Positions 9,262 to 17,087 of a stretch of 64,000 nt of DNA are shown here, one piece after another; the first letter of the stretch is position 1, and each line of letters starts with the position of its first letter. The DNA comes from Rhodobacteraceae bacterium LNNU 3342 (GTDB taxonomy: Bacteria > Pseudomonadota > Alphaproteobacteria > Rhodobacterales > Rhodobacteraceae). Under the pieces are notes generated by a model. It worked only from the letters and a program-made list of their open reading frames with translations. It was not told where the DNA came from and did no database searches. The stretch is from positions 1 to 64,000 of the forward strand of contig VUAW01000015.1 in NCBI GenBank assembly GCA_008711135.1, written 5' to 3'. A program made the position numbers and the translations under genes.

Positions 9262-10305
9262 TCATTCCGCCCCCGCCGCCACGAATACGGGCATGTCGAC
9301 CACCTCCCCCCGCGCCGCCGAACGGATCGCCGCCAGCGTCAGCGCAAGGGTCTGAAGATTGTGCGCCCCCGAAGGCTGCGGCTCCGCCCGCCCCTCCAGA
9401 ACCTCCGCCACATGCCCCTGAAAGGCCGCGACCGAGTCCTGTATCAGGTGCCAAGGCCGCTCCCCCCAGCCGGGAACCGGCGGATCGACACTGTCTTCCG
9501 TCACGCCTTCGCGGCCATGGCGGCGCAATCGGTACCCCGGCAGCAGCTCAAGGCTGCCCCCATCGCCCTCTATCTGCGCCAGTGTTTGCGGAAACCGTTC
9601 CTCGCCAAAGCGGCTGTCAAAGCTGCACTCCACGCTCGTCACCGCGCCGCTCTCATGAGATAGAAGCGCCACAAACGCATCGGCGCTCCGCACCCGCGGG
9701 TTCAGCCGCTGCGTGGTGCAGGAGATGCTCCGCACATCCCCCATCAGGAACCGCGCCACGTCGAACAGGTGAAGCCCCACATCCGTCAGCGCAAGGTCAT
9801 CAGCCTCGGCCAGATAGGGTTGGTTGGCATAGATGTCATAGCCATGCCGGAACGACAGGCGCAGAAAACGCGGCGTGCCGATCTCCCCCGCCTCCACCCG
9901 CGCCTTCACCTCCCGGAAAGGCCGCTGCCAGCGGAAGTTCTCATGCACGATCAGCGGCCTGTCCGCCGCCTCCGCCGCCCGCACCATGGCCAGTCCGTCG
10001 GCATAGGTCGCGGCAAAGGGCTTCTGGCAGATCGTCAGCGCCCCATGCGACAGGCAAAGCTCCACCAGCGGCCGATGCGTCTCCACCGTCGTCGCCACAT
10101 CGGCAAAGTCGGGCCAGACCTCCTCCAGCATCCGGGCCGCATCGGTAAAACCCTGCGCCACCCCGAACTCCCGGCGATAGGCCTCCACCTTCGCCGGATC
10201 TCGGTCACAGACGGCAACGATCTCCACTCCGGGCACACCCGCCCAGCCATGCATGTGGTTGCGCGCAAAGAACCCGCAGCCGATCAGAACGCCACGCCGC
10301 GTCAT
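9262..10305 (-). CDS. apsD: Gfo/Idh/MocA dehydrogenase, probable D-apiose dehydrogenase
   Basis: A 347-residue oxidoreductase. The N-terminal NAD(P)-binding fold contains GCGFFARNH at residues 9-17 and the family motif CQKPFA, the EKP-like lysine site, near residue 94. The C-terminal alpha/beta sheet domain follows, with the catalytic-type DVGLHLFDVARFLMG near residue 176. In D-apiose catabolism ApsD is a member of this family and oxidises D-apiose to D-apionolactone. Its start overlaps the stop of the lactonase-like gene (ATGA), matching consecutive steps. The superfamily is certain; many other sugar or inositol substrates are possible without the neighbours. Confidence 0.75.
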   Translation of the reverse strand: MTRRGVLIGCGFFARNHMHGWAGVPGVEIVAVCDRDPAKVEAYRREFGVAQGFTDAARMLEEVWPDFADVATTVETHRPLVELCLSHGALTICQKPFAATYADGLAMVRAAEAADRPLIVHENFRWQRPFREVKARVEAGEIGTPRFLRLSFRHGYDIYANQPYLAEADDLALTDVGLHLFDVARFLMGDVRSISCTTQRLNPRVRSADAFVALLSHESGAVTSVECSFDSRFGEERFPQTLAQIEGDGGSLELLPGYRLRRHGREGVTEDSVDPPVPGWGERPWHLIQDSVAAFQGHVAEVLEGRAEPQPSGAHNLQTLALTLAAIRSAARGEVVDMPVFVAAGAE

Positions 10306-12062
10306 GCGCCACCCCCGGTCAAAAGCGCCGCCGTCATTGGTGGCAGCGTCAGCGGTCCGCCGGCCGGGAGGTTATCCAGCCAGCCCACCCCGGCGCGCTC
10401 AGGCACCAGCACCGCCTCCTCCAAAAACGCCTCGCCCGGACCCAGATTGGCCGCAACGCCCACAACGCTCCGCCTGCCATCCCCCCGGATGCAGACAAGC
10501 CCCCATGCCGGCCCGCCCGTCACCGTCACGGCCCTTCCCGAAAAAGCCGCCAAAGCCCCCACCACATGCCAGATCGGCCAAACCCCCTCCGCCCCCGCCA
10601 TTCCAAGAGGTCCGCCCGTCATGGCCGGCGCGAATGACGCCACCCCGCCCCGCACACAGGCAGCGGCCAGACCAACGGCAAAAGCCGCGGCAAAACCCGT
10701 TCGCTGCCGCGGATCATCCATCGCCATTGGCAACCGCGCCCCGCCGGGATTCGCCACAACCCCCGCACCATAAGGGTTCGACCGCATGCCGATGGACATG
10801 AGGCCAAGCCGCAACGGCCGATCCCCCACCAGCGCGCGGGTGCTTTCGATAACCTGCGGGATCGCCTCAAGCGTCTCCACCACCGACCGGTCATCCGCCG
10901 CATGAACGATCGCCGTTGTTCCAAAAGTGGCAAAGTCGATCAAAGCCGGATCGGGCGGGCAGCGATTGAACTCGGTGAAGTTGGTCAGCATCCCGCCCCC
11001 CACCTCCGCCCCGGGAAAGGCCTCACGCAGAAGCGGAACCATATCCATCGGCCCCGGCCCCTCCGGCCACGGCCCCTCCGGCTGATGGCTCGCCAGATAT
11101 CCCTGCGGCAGGGCAACAACCGCCCGCACATCCAGCCCCGCCGCCGCATCCCTGGCCGCCGCAATATCTGCACCCGCATCCGTCCCGGTAACAATCTCCA
11201 GCGTCACAGGGCAGCGCGGCAGCTGGTCCGCCCGCGGCAGGGCCCAATCCCCCGGCCCGACGCGCAGTGAAACCCCGTCAGGGCGCAGGGATGCCAGCCG
11301 CGGATCCAGCCCCCCTGAAACCCTAGCCTCATGGGCCAGCATGATCGCGGGACAAGTCCCCTTGGCCTCGTCTACTGCCGGCCCGCCAACCCCATCTGCC
11401 GCCACCCGCCGCGTCAGGGTCAGGACAATCCGCTGCCGAACCTCCTCCCCCTTCCGCAGGACATAAGGCCGGGGCTTGCTCAGCGGGCGGCAATAGGTCT
11501 TGAAGGACGCATCGGTCCAGTTGCGCTGATCCTCCATCTCGAAGACCTCACCCTCGAAATCCAGCGCAACCCCCACATCTCCGACCCGATGCGCAAGGAA
11601 GGCAATGTCCCGCACCGGCTGCCCCGGCGCAATTCGCGCGGGAAAGCACAACGCCTCACGCCGACCATCCGAATGCCGCACCTCCAGCGGCCTTCCTGCA
11701 ACGCCTTCCAGGGGATGCAGCACAACAAACCCCGCCCGGTTCACAACGGTGTCGCGCAAGGGCGTCAGCACAAGCTCCGCCACCAGCCGCGCCCCTTCCC
11801 CGGCCGCTTCCACCTCCACGTCGAAAATCCCGGCAACAGCACCATCCACCGTCTGGAAGCTGCGGGTAAATCCACGGTGCGATCCCCCGGCACTCTCCGT
11901 CACAACAGGACAGGTTCCCCAGTCGGCATCCCGGATCGGCATGTCGATCAGGCGCACAACCTCCCGGCCCCGGAACCGGATGCAGCGCAAGGCACCATCC
12001 TCGATCAGCGCGGTCACGCCAAAAGCATCAAGGTCCTGGATCACCGCAGATTGCACATCCAC
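10302..12062 (-). CDS. apnL: Large lactonase-like protein, probable D-apionolactonase
   Basis: A 586-residue protein without a signal peptide, first gene of the minus-strand catabolic unit. It begins with a beta-rich part (FRGREVVRLIDMPIRDADWG, FTRSFQTVDG). A barrel-like C-terminal part carries GGGMLTNFTEFNR near residue 360, AIVHAADDRSVVETL and SIGMRSNPYGAGVVANP. Size and position fit ApnL, which opens D-apionolactone to D-apionate. I recognise it by context and general family appearance rather than by a known catalytic motif. The operator and promoter at 12111-12147 lie about 50 bases upstream. Confidence 0.68.
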   Translation of the reverse strand: MDVQSAVIQDLDAFGVTALIEDGALRCIRFRGREVVRLIDMPIRDADWGTCPVVTESAGGSHRGFTRSFQTVDGAVAGIFDVEVEAAGEGARLVAELVLTPLRDTVVNRAGFVVLHPLEGVAGRPLEVRHSDGRREALCFPARIAPGQPVRDIAFLAHRVGDVGVALDFEGEVFEMEDQRNWTDASFKTYCRPLSKPRPYVLRKGEEVRQRIVLTLTRRVAADGVGGPAVDEAKGTCPAIMLAHEARVSGGLDPRLASLRPDGVSLRVGPGDWALPRADQLPRCPVTLEIVTGTDAGADIAAARDAAAGLDVRAVVALPQGYLASHQPEGPWPEGPGPMDMVPLLREAFPGAEVGGGMLTNFTEFNRCPPDPALIDFATFGTTAIVHAADDRSVVETLEAIPQVIESTRALVGDRPLRLGLMSIGMRSNPYGAGVVANPGGARLPMAMDDPRQRTGFAAAFAVGLAAACVRGGVASFAPAMTGGPLGMAGAEGVWPIWHVVGALAAFSGRAVTVTGGPAWGLVCIRGDGRRSVVGVAANLGPGEAFLEEAVLVPERAGVGWLDNLPAGGPLTLPPMTAALLTGGGA

Positions 12063-12110
12063 CCCCAGCCCCTCCCGTGCCTGCTAGGAACCCGGCACAC
12101 TCGCTACCTA

Positions 12111-12147
12111 AGGTATACTCATTATACCAGTTCCGGCCGCCGATCAA
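12111..12147 (-). promoter_or_regulatory. Promoter with GntR-type operator before the lactonase gene
   Basis: Read on the minus strand, TGGTATAATGAGTATACCT (12129 down to 12111) differs from the site at 126-144 at only two positions. It contains a perfect TATAAT (12121-12126). A TTGATC -35-like element lies at 12142-12147 with the same 15-base spacer as the first promoter. The identical geometry at both ends of the locus supports shared control by the locus repressor. Confidence 0.7.
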
Positions 12148-13118
12148 GCAGCATCAACCGCCGCCCCCTTCCGCACCGGCGCCCAAGCCGCCAGCGCCAG
12201 CACAAGGATCACCACCGCCCCCTGCACCACATCCTGGATCCCCCGCGGCATGCTCAGGATCTGCATGATCGTCACCATCAGGATCAGCAGGATCGCCGCG
12301 AACCACGTCCCCAGCGCCGTCCCCTGCCCTCCGGCGATCAGCGTGCCTCCCAGCACCACTGCCGCCACCGACTGCAGAAGATACGGCTGCCCAATTTCCA
12401 GAAACGCCCCGCCGACATAGGCCCCCAGAACAAGCCCCGTCAGCGCGGCCAGCACGCTGCTCGCCACAAAGGCCGCAGCCAGCACCCCATTCACCCGCAC
12501 CCCCGCAAGCCGCGCCGCCGCCCGGTTCTGCCCCACCGCCGACAGGCGCCGCCCGAAGACCGTGTGCCGCAACACCAAAGCCACCGCCACCACCAGCACC
12601 AGCGTGACCACAGCGAAAACCGGCATACCCCCTACCCGGCTTGACGCCAGCCACCGCAAGCCCGGCGCCACCGCACGCGGGCCAAAGTTCATCGCATTGG
12701 TCATCAACGCAGCCGATGCGAGAATGTAGCCCACGGCCAGCGTTGCGATGATGGCGGGAATACGCAGCCAGATCACCAGCGCCGCATTGACCAGCCCAAC
12801 CGCCACTCCAAGCCCAAGCGCCGCCAGAACCCCCAGCCAGATCAGCCCGTCCTGCCCCTTGATCACCACCAGCGCCAGAAAGGCGCTCTGCGTCAGAACC
12901 CCCGCCACCGACAGGTCGATGTTCCCCCGCCCCGTAGTCACAACCAGCATCTGCCCCAGCGCGACGCAGGTCAGGAAGGATGCCGACAGAACGATCCCCG
13001 AAAGGCTCTGCACGCTCCACCGCCCGGACACCGCCGAAAGCACTACCCAAAGAACCGCCACGGCCAGCGCCGCCCAGATCCACCGGTTCCCCTGCGCGAA
13101 CTGCATGAACCGCGTCAT
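12144..13118 (-). CDS. Sugar ABC transporter permease of importer 2
   Basis: A 324-residue BPD_transp_2 permease with TGRGNIDLSVAG in the first third and VVLGGTLIAGGQGTALG near the C-terminus, the paired hallmarks of RbsC-type permeases. The start at 13118 overlaps the stop of the fused ATPase-permease gene (ATGA). The hydrophobic residues before 13118 in this frame are the shadow of that upstream gene. It pairs with the permease half of the fusion protein. The gene ends 14 bases before the operator at 12111-12129, where the next unit starts. Confidence 0.85.
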   Translation of the reverse strand: MTRFMQFAQGNRWIWAALAVAVLWVVLSAVSGRWSVQSLSGIVLSASFLTCVALGQMLVVTTGRGNIDLSVAGVLTQSAFLALVVIKGQDGLIWLGVLAALGLGVAVGLVNAALVIWLRIPAIIATLAVGYILASAALMTNAMNFGPRAVAPGLRWLASSRVGGMPVFAVVTLVLVVAVALVLRHTVFGRRLSAVGQNRAAARLAGVRVNGVLAAAFVASSVLAALTGLVLGAYVGGAFLEIGQPYLLQSVAAVVLGGTLIAGGQGTALGTWFAAILLILMVTIMQILSMPRGIQDVVQGAVVILVLALAAWAPVRKGAAVDAA

Positions 13119-15526
13119 CCGGCGCCCTCCGCCCGCGCCGCCATGCTGCGTACCCCCAGGATCGCCAGCAACAGCATCCCCTGCATCGCCGGGTTGAGGT
13201 TGGACGCAATCCCCAGCATCCCCAACAGCGCCCCGATCAAAGCCAGCGTCACCGCCCCCACAACCGCGCCCGCCGGCGACACCACCCCGCCCATCAGCAT
13301 CGCGCCCCCCATCACAACCGCCGCCACCGACATCAGCGTGTAGGAGGTGCCCGAATTGATATCCGACGCCGAATTCGTCGCCGTCAGCACCAAGCCCGCC
13401 ACCGCCAGAAACCCACCCGCAATCGCATATCGCAACACCGCGCAGCGCACCGGCGACCAGCCGCTTTGCCGCATCGCCTGCGGGTTGTTGCCAAAGCCGC
13501 GCAACACCACCCCCAACGGCGTCCGGTTCACCGCAACCGCCACCACCGCGAACAGCGCGATCAACAAGACGCTTGTCGGCACCCCCGGCACCCGCCAGCG
13601 CACCAGCGCCTGCGTCCAGCCCGCCGCCGTCCCCCCGGGCGTCGGCTGGATGGAAAAGCCGATGCCCAGCCAGATGAAGGCCGCCCCCAAAGTCACAACA
13701 ATCGCCGGAATCTGCCGCCACTGGATCAGCGCCCCCACCCCGGCATAGGCCGCAAGCGCCGCCCCGATTGCCAGCAGCCCCAGCACCGTGTTCCCCGGCA
13801 GCACCGTCGCCGCCAGAACGGAAACAAGCGCCGCAAAGGCCCCTGCCCCAAGATCGATCTCCGACCCGCCGATGATGAACATCTGCGCCAGCGCAATCAG
13901 AACCAGCGCCAGGGCCGGCCTCAGCAACAGTTCCAGCCCAAAGGCCGAAGCCGTGACCGGATTGGCGTTGAACATCAGCCCCAGAACCACGACCAGGCTC
14001 AGATAAGGCAACAACGCCGTCAGCACCCGCACCAATCCTCGCCCCGCCCCGCTCCCCTCCCTCGCAGGCGGCGGCGCGCGAAACGAGGCCTCCAGCACGG
14101 CCGGCGCAGAAACCTCCCCCCCTTCCAGATCCGCCACGATGCGCCCGCCACTGAAAACCAGCGCCCGGTCGGCATGGGCCAGTTCGGCATCCTCCGTCGT
14201 GTGCCAGACAATCGCCCGCCCATCCGCCCGCAGCCCGCGCAGAAGCTCATAGAAATCCTGCTTGGTGGCGACATCGACGCCCCGCGTCGGATCGTCCAGC
14301 AGAATGATCGGCGCATCCCCCACCAAAGCCCGCGCCACCAGCGCCTTCTGCTGGTTCCCCCCGCTCAGCTCCCCAATAGGCGAGTGCAGCCGCGTCGGGT
14401 CAAGCCGCAATCGCTCGGCCGGATGGCGCAAGGTCGCTTCATCCCCCGCCCGATCAACCCGCGCCAGCCCGCTCCGCCCCTCCCAGCGCCCGATGGCGAT
14501 GTTCGACAGGACATCCCAAAGCGGAAACACCCCCTCCTTTTGCCGGTCCCCCGCCACAAAGGCCGCCTTCTTCGTCCGAACCGCGCCCGGAGCACCCTGG
14601 AACAAGGCCTGCAGAAAGGCCTGCTGCCCGCTACCCTCAAGCCCGGCCAGCGCCACGATCTCGCCTTCATGCAGCGTCAGCGGTGTATCTGACCACGCCT
14701 CGCCCACATGCATAACTGCCAGCCCCTTGTCGCCCGCTGCCCGCGCTTGGGCTGGCCCCTCATCCCGCCCACCCATCAGCTCGATCATGTGTGGGACGGA
14801 TGTGTCCCGCGTCAGCCCCCGCCAGACCAGCCGCCCGTTACGCAGCAAGGCGACCGAAGTTGCGCTTTCGATCACTTCCCTCAGCTTGTGGCTGATGAAG
14901 ATGACAGCCAGCCCCTCCGCCGCACGCAGATGAACATGGCCGATCAACTGCCCCGCCCGCCGCGCCGACAGCGACGACGTAGGCTCGTCCAGAATGATCA
15001 GCCGCACCCCCGGCGCGGCAAAGGCCCGCGCGATCTCCACCATCTGACGCTCCCCAAGGGTCAGGCTGTCCACCACCGCATCGGGCGAAATCCCGTGCCC
15101 CGGAAACACCCGGTCCAGCGCTTCCCCCGCCCGCCGCCGGTACGGCCCGCGCCAGCCGGGCCAAAGCCGCGCCGCACCGGAAGCCTCCACAAAGAAGTTC
15201 TCCGCCACCGTAAGGTTGGTGCAAAGCGAAAGCTCCTGATGCACCATGCGGATGCCATGGGCCTGCGCCGCCGCCGCATCATGCACCCCTTCCACCGCCT
15301 GCCCGTCCAGCACAATCTGCCCCGACGTCGCCGGCACCACGCCGCACAGCACCTTCATCAGCGTGGACTTGCCCGCGCCGTTTCCGCCAATCAGCCCGAT
15401 CACCTCGCCCGGCGCGATGTCCAGGTCGATGCCATCATTGGCACGCGTCGCACCATATGACTTGCTGATGCCGCGCAGCGCGACAAGCGGCGCCACTGCG
15501 GGCTGGGAACGTCTGGCAAGATCCAT
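13115..15526 (-). CDS. Fused sugar ABC ATPase-permease of importer 2
   Basis: An 803-residue fusion. Residues 1 to about 490 form an RbsA-type double ATPase: first Walker A GGNGAGKST near residue 49, signature LTLGERQMVEIAR, second degenerate Walker A LEGSGQQ, signature LSGGNQQK, Walker B IILLDDPTRGVDV. From about residue 495 an RbsC-type permease follows with GGSEIDLGAGAFAAL and VMGGAMLMGGVVSPAGA. Such importers normally use separate proteins, and importer 1 in this locus does. The reading frame is continuous, with no frameshift visible. With the permease at 12144 and the binding protein at 15584 it forms importer 2. The substrate is unknown. Confidence 0.88.
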   Translation of the reverse strand: MDLARRSQPAVAPLVALRGISKSYGATRANDGIDLDIAPGEVIGLIGGNGAGKSTLMKVLCGVVPATSGQIVLDGQAVEGVHDAAAAQAHGIRMVHQELSLCTNLTVAENFFVEASGAARLWPGWRGPYRRRAGEALDRVFPGHGISPDAVVDSLTLGERQMVEIARAFAAPGVRLIILDEPTSSLSARRAGQLIGHVHLRAAEGLAVIFISHKLREVIESATSVALLRNGRLVWRGLTRDTSVPHMIELMGGRDEGPAQARAAGDKGLAVMHVGEAWSDTPLTLHEGEIVALAGLEGSGQQAFLQALFQGAPGAVRTKKAAFVAGDRQKEGVFPLWDVLSNIAIGRWEGRSGLARVDRAGDEATLRHPAERLRLDPTRLHSPIGELSGGNQQKALVARALVGDAPIILLDDPTRGVDVATKQDFYELLRGLRADGRAIVWHTTEDAELAHADRALVFSGGRIVADLEGGEVSAPAVLEASFRAPPPAREGSGAGRGLVRVLTALLPYLSLVVVLGLMFNANPVTASAFGLELLLRPALALVLIALAQMFIIGGSEIDLGAGAFAALVSVLAATVLPGNTVLGLLAIGAALAAYAGVGALIQWRQIPAIVVTLGAAFIWLGIGFSIQPTPGGTAAGWTQALVRWRVPGVPTSVLLIALFAVVAVAVNRTPLGVVLRGFGNNPQAMRQSGWSPVRCAVLRYAIAGGFLAVAGLVLTATNSASDINSGTSYTLMSVAAVVMGGAMLMGGVVSPAGAVVGAVTLALIGALLGMLGIASNLNPAMQGMLLLAILGVRSMAARAEGAG

Positions 15527-15553
15527 CGCGGCTGCTGTCCCTGTGGCGGCAAA

Positions 15554-15576
15554 AAGGGGCGCACCGGGCGCCCCTT
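15554..15576 (-). terminator. Intercistronic stem-loop with U-run after the binding-protein gene
   Basis: On the minus strand the 9-bp stem AAGGGGCGC/GCGCCCCTT with a 5-base loop runs into TTTTT. It sits between the binding-protein gene (ends 15584) and the fused ATPase gene (starts 15526). A partial terminator there would give excess binding protein over membrane components. Confidence 0.65.
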
Positions 15577-15583
15577 CCGGGTG

Positions 15584-16600
15584 TCAGTCCGTCAAAAGGT
15601 TTTCCTGCACCCATTCCAGCGAATAGCTGGGGCTGATGATCATCCCCGAAGGCAGATCCGCATATTGCTGCAGGTTCTCGGCATCCACCGTCGCCACCGG
15701 CATGATCATCTCGCGCGGCGGCTCCGCCCCCTGCAGCATCGCCACCGCAAGCCACAGCACCGCCCCGCCAATCCCGGGAGTGGTGTTCATCGACACCGTC
15801 TGGTACCCCGTCGCGGCATTCTGCTCCGCCCACCACTTGATGAAATCGGTGCCGCCGCCGCCCTCGATCACCGGCATCTTCTCGGCATAGGGGCCGCCAT
15901 ACTGGGCAAAGGCCTGCGCGATCCCCACATCATCGCTGCCCCCCTGCGCAAGCACAACATCAACCTGCGGCAGGCTGGGCAGCACGTTGGTAATGGCGCT
16001 CTGGGCCACCGCAGCCGTCGCCTGCCCATACACCTCCGCCACAACCCGCACATCGGGATATTCCGCCAGCACCTCCATCTGCGCGGCATACATCGCGGCA
16101 TCCGGCGCCGACCCGGCCACACCCCGCACGACGATCGCATTCCCCTCGCCGCCGATCAGCTCCAGCACTGCCCGCGCCTGCTCCTGCTTATAGCCCGTGA
16201 AGTCGAAGTTGAGTTGATAGTTGCAAGGCGCCGAGGCAACGGAGTCGAAGCTGATCACGGCAATACCAACGCCACAGGCCTCCTCAATCACCCCGTTCAG
16301 CGCAGTTTCCGAGGCCGCATTGATCGCGATCACATCGACGCCGCGCAGGATCAGTTCCGCCATATGCGCCTGCTGCTGCACCACCGACCCGTCGCCGTTC
16401 ATCACGACATAGTCGCCGATCAGCCCCTGCTCCCGGGCCTCCGTCGCCGCCTCCTCGAAGGCGCTCACCATCTGCTGCCGCCAGGTGTTGCCGTAGAACG
16501 AGTTAGAAAGCGCAATAACTGGCCCGTCCTGTGCCCATACCGGTGGCCCTGCGAATACCGTCATGACTGTAGCCGCGGCCACTCCTGCGATCTTGATCAT
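15584..16600 (-). CDS. Periplasmic sugar-binding protein of importer 2
   Basis: A 338-residue exported protein. A short signal peptide (MIKIAGVAAATVMTVFAG, cleavage after VWA near residue 23) precedes a type-I periplasmic binding fold of the ribose-binding class: ALSNSFYGNTWRQQM, LILRGVDVIAINAASE, VISFDSV. The start at 16600 has GGAGGGG nine bases upstream; the in-frame extension to 16807 crosses the operator and lacks homologous character. It is the first gene of the importer 2 operon, about 40 bases downstream of the operator-like element at 16639-16657, and is followed by an intercistronic stem-loop. Confidence 0.87.
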   Translation of the reverse strand: MIKIAGVAAATVMTVFAGPPVWAQDGPVIALSNSFYGNTWRQQMVSAFEEAATEAREQGLIGDYVVMNGDGSVVQQQAHMAELILRGVDVIAINAASETALNGVIEEACGVGIAVISFDSVASAPCNYQLNFDFTGYKQEQARAVLELIGGEGNAIVVRGVAGSAPDAAMYAAQMEVLAEYPDVRVVAEVYGQATAAVAQSAITNVLPSLPQVDVVLAQGGSDDVGIAQAFAQYGGPYAEKMPVIEGGGGTDFIKWWAEQNAATGYQTVSMNTTPGIGGAVLWLAVAMLQGAEPPREMIMPVATVDAENLQQYADLPSGMIISPSYSLEWVQENLLTD

Positions 16601-16964
16601 CCCCGCTTCCCCTCCCGTAGAATAGGCGACACCTGATGTGATCAGCTTATCATACCAGTCTGGAGCTGGGAACATATCCTTGTGGATCAACTTGGGACAC
16701 TGGCTGCCTTCATCGGGTGGGGCTTCCGCACGTGCTTGCTGTATGGCTTTCTCGCTGCCTCGGATGGACGAGTCTTGGGCAAGCGATAGCGGCGCATAAA
16801 TGTCCACCAGAAGGGGGTAGATTCCTGCAGAACTAGCAGGGTTGAGGAAGGGCAGCTAGCTAGGATGAACACGCTGCAAATGTCTGCAGGTACCTCATAG
16901 TGCAAACAACAGAAGGTACATGCTTCGATGGAAGCCATGACAGCCGGATTAAGCTACCGAAATC
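16601..16964. other. Intergenic region without a credible gene
   Basis: The proximal part holds the operator at 16639-16657. The remainder, up to the tRNA-Thr 3' end, has visibly lower GC than the flanks. A minus-strand frame at 16687-16938 (83 residues, Cys-rich start, basic end) has no recognisable domain and no good ribosome site, and may be decayed coding sequence. No integrase or repeat is evident. Confidence 0.5.
16639..16657 (-). promoter_or_regulatory. Third GntR-type operator-like element
   Basis: On the minus strand TGGTATGATAAGCTGATCA shares the left arm TGGTAT and the core pattern of the other two sites, but its right arm is degenerate. A TATGAT -10-like box overlaps it (16649-16654). 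It lies just upstream of the importer 2 binding-protein gene. Confidence 0.55.
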
Positions 16965-17040
16965 TGGTGCCCCCAGAGAGACTCGAACTCCCGACCCTCT
17001 GATTACAAATCAGATGCTCTACCAGCTGAGCTATAGGGGC
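16965..17040 (-). tRNA. tRNA-Thr (TGT anticodon)
   Basis: A 76-base cloverleaf on the minus strand with encoded CCA. The acceptor stem GCCCCTA pairs with TGGGGGC (one G-U). The D-arm has AGCTCAGCTGGTAGAGC, the anticodon loop is TTTGTAA (anticodon TGT) and the T-arm has GGTTCGA-like GAGTTCGAGTC. Its 3' end faces the apiose locus, the usual side for island integration. Confidence 0.95.
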
Positions 17041-17087
17041 ACATCTTCCAGATACCGTTCCCGCGGCCCTTGCGCAAGCCGCTTTGG

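Noticed and set aside
12144-13721. A longer start for the importer 2 permease (525 residues)
   Set aside because: The extra N-terminal part is a Gly/Asp-rich shadow of the fused ATPase-permease gene; the real start at 13118 overlaps its stop as ATGA.
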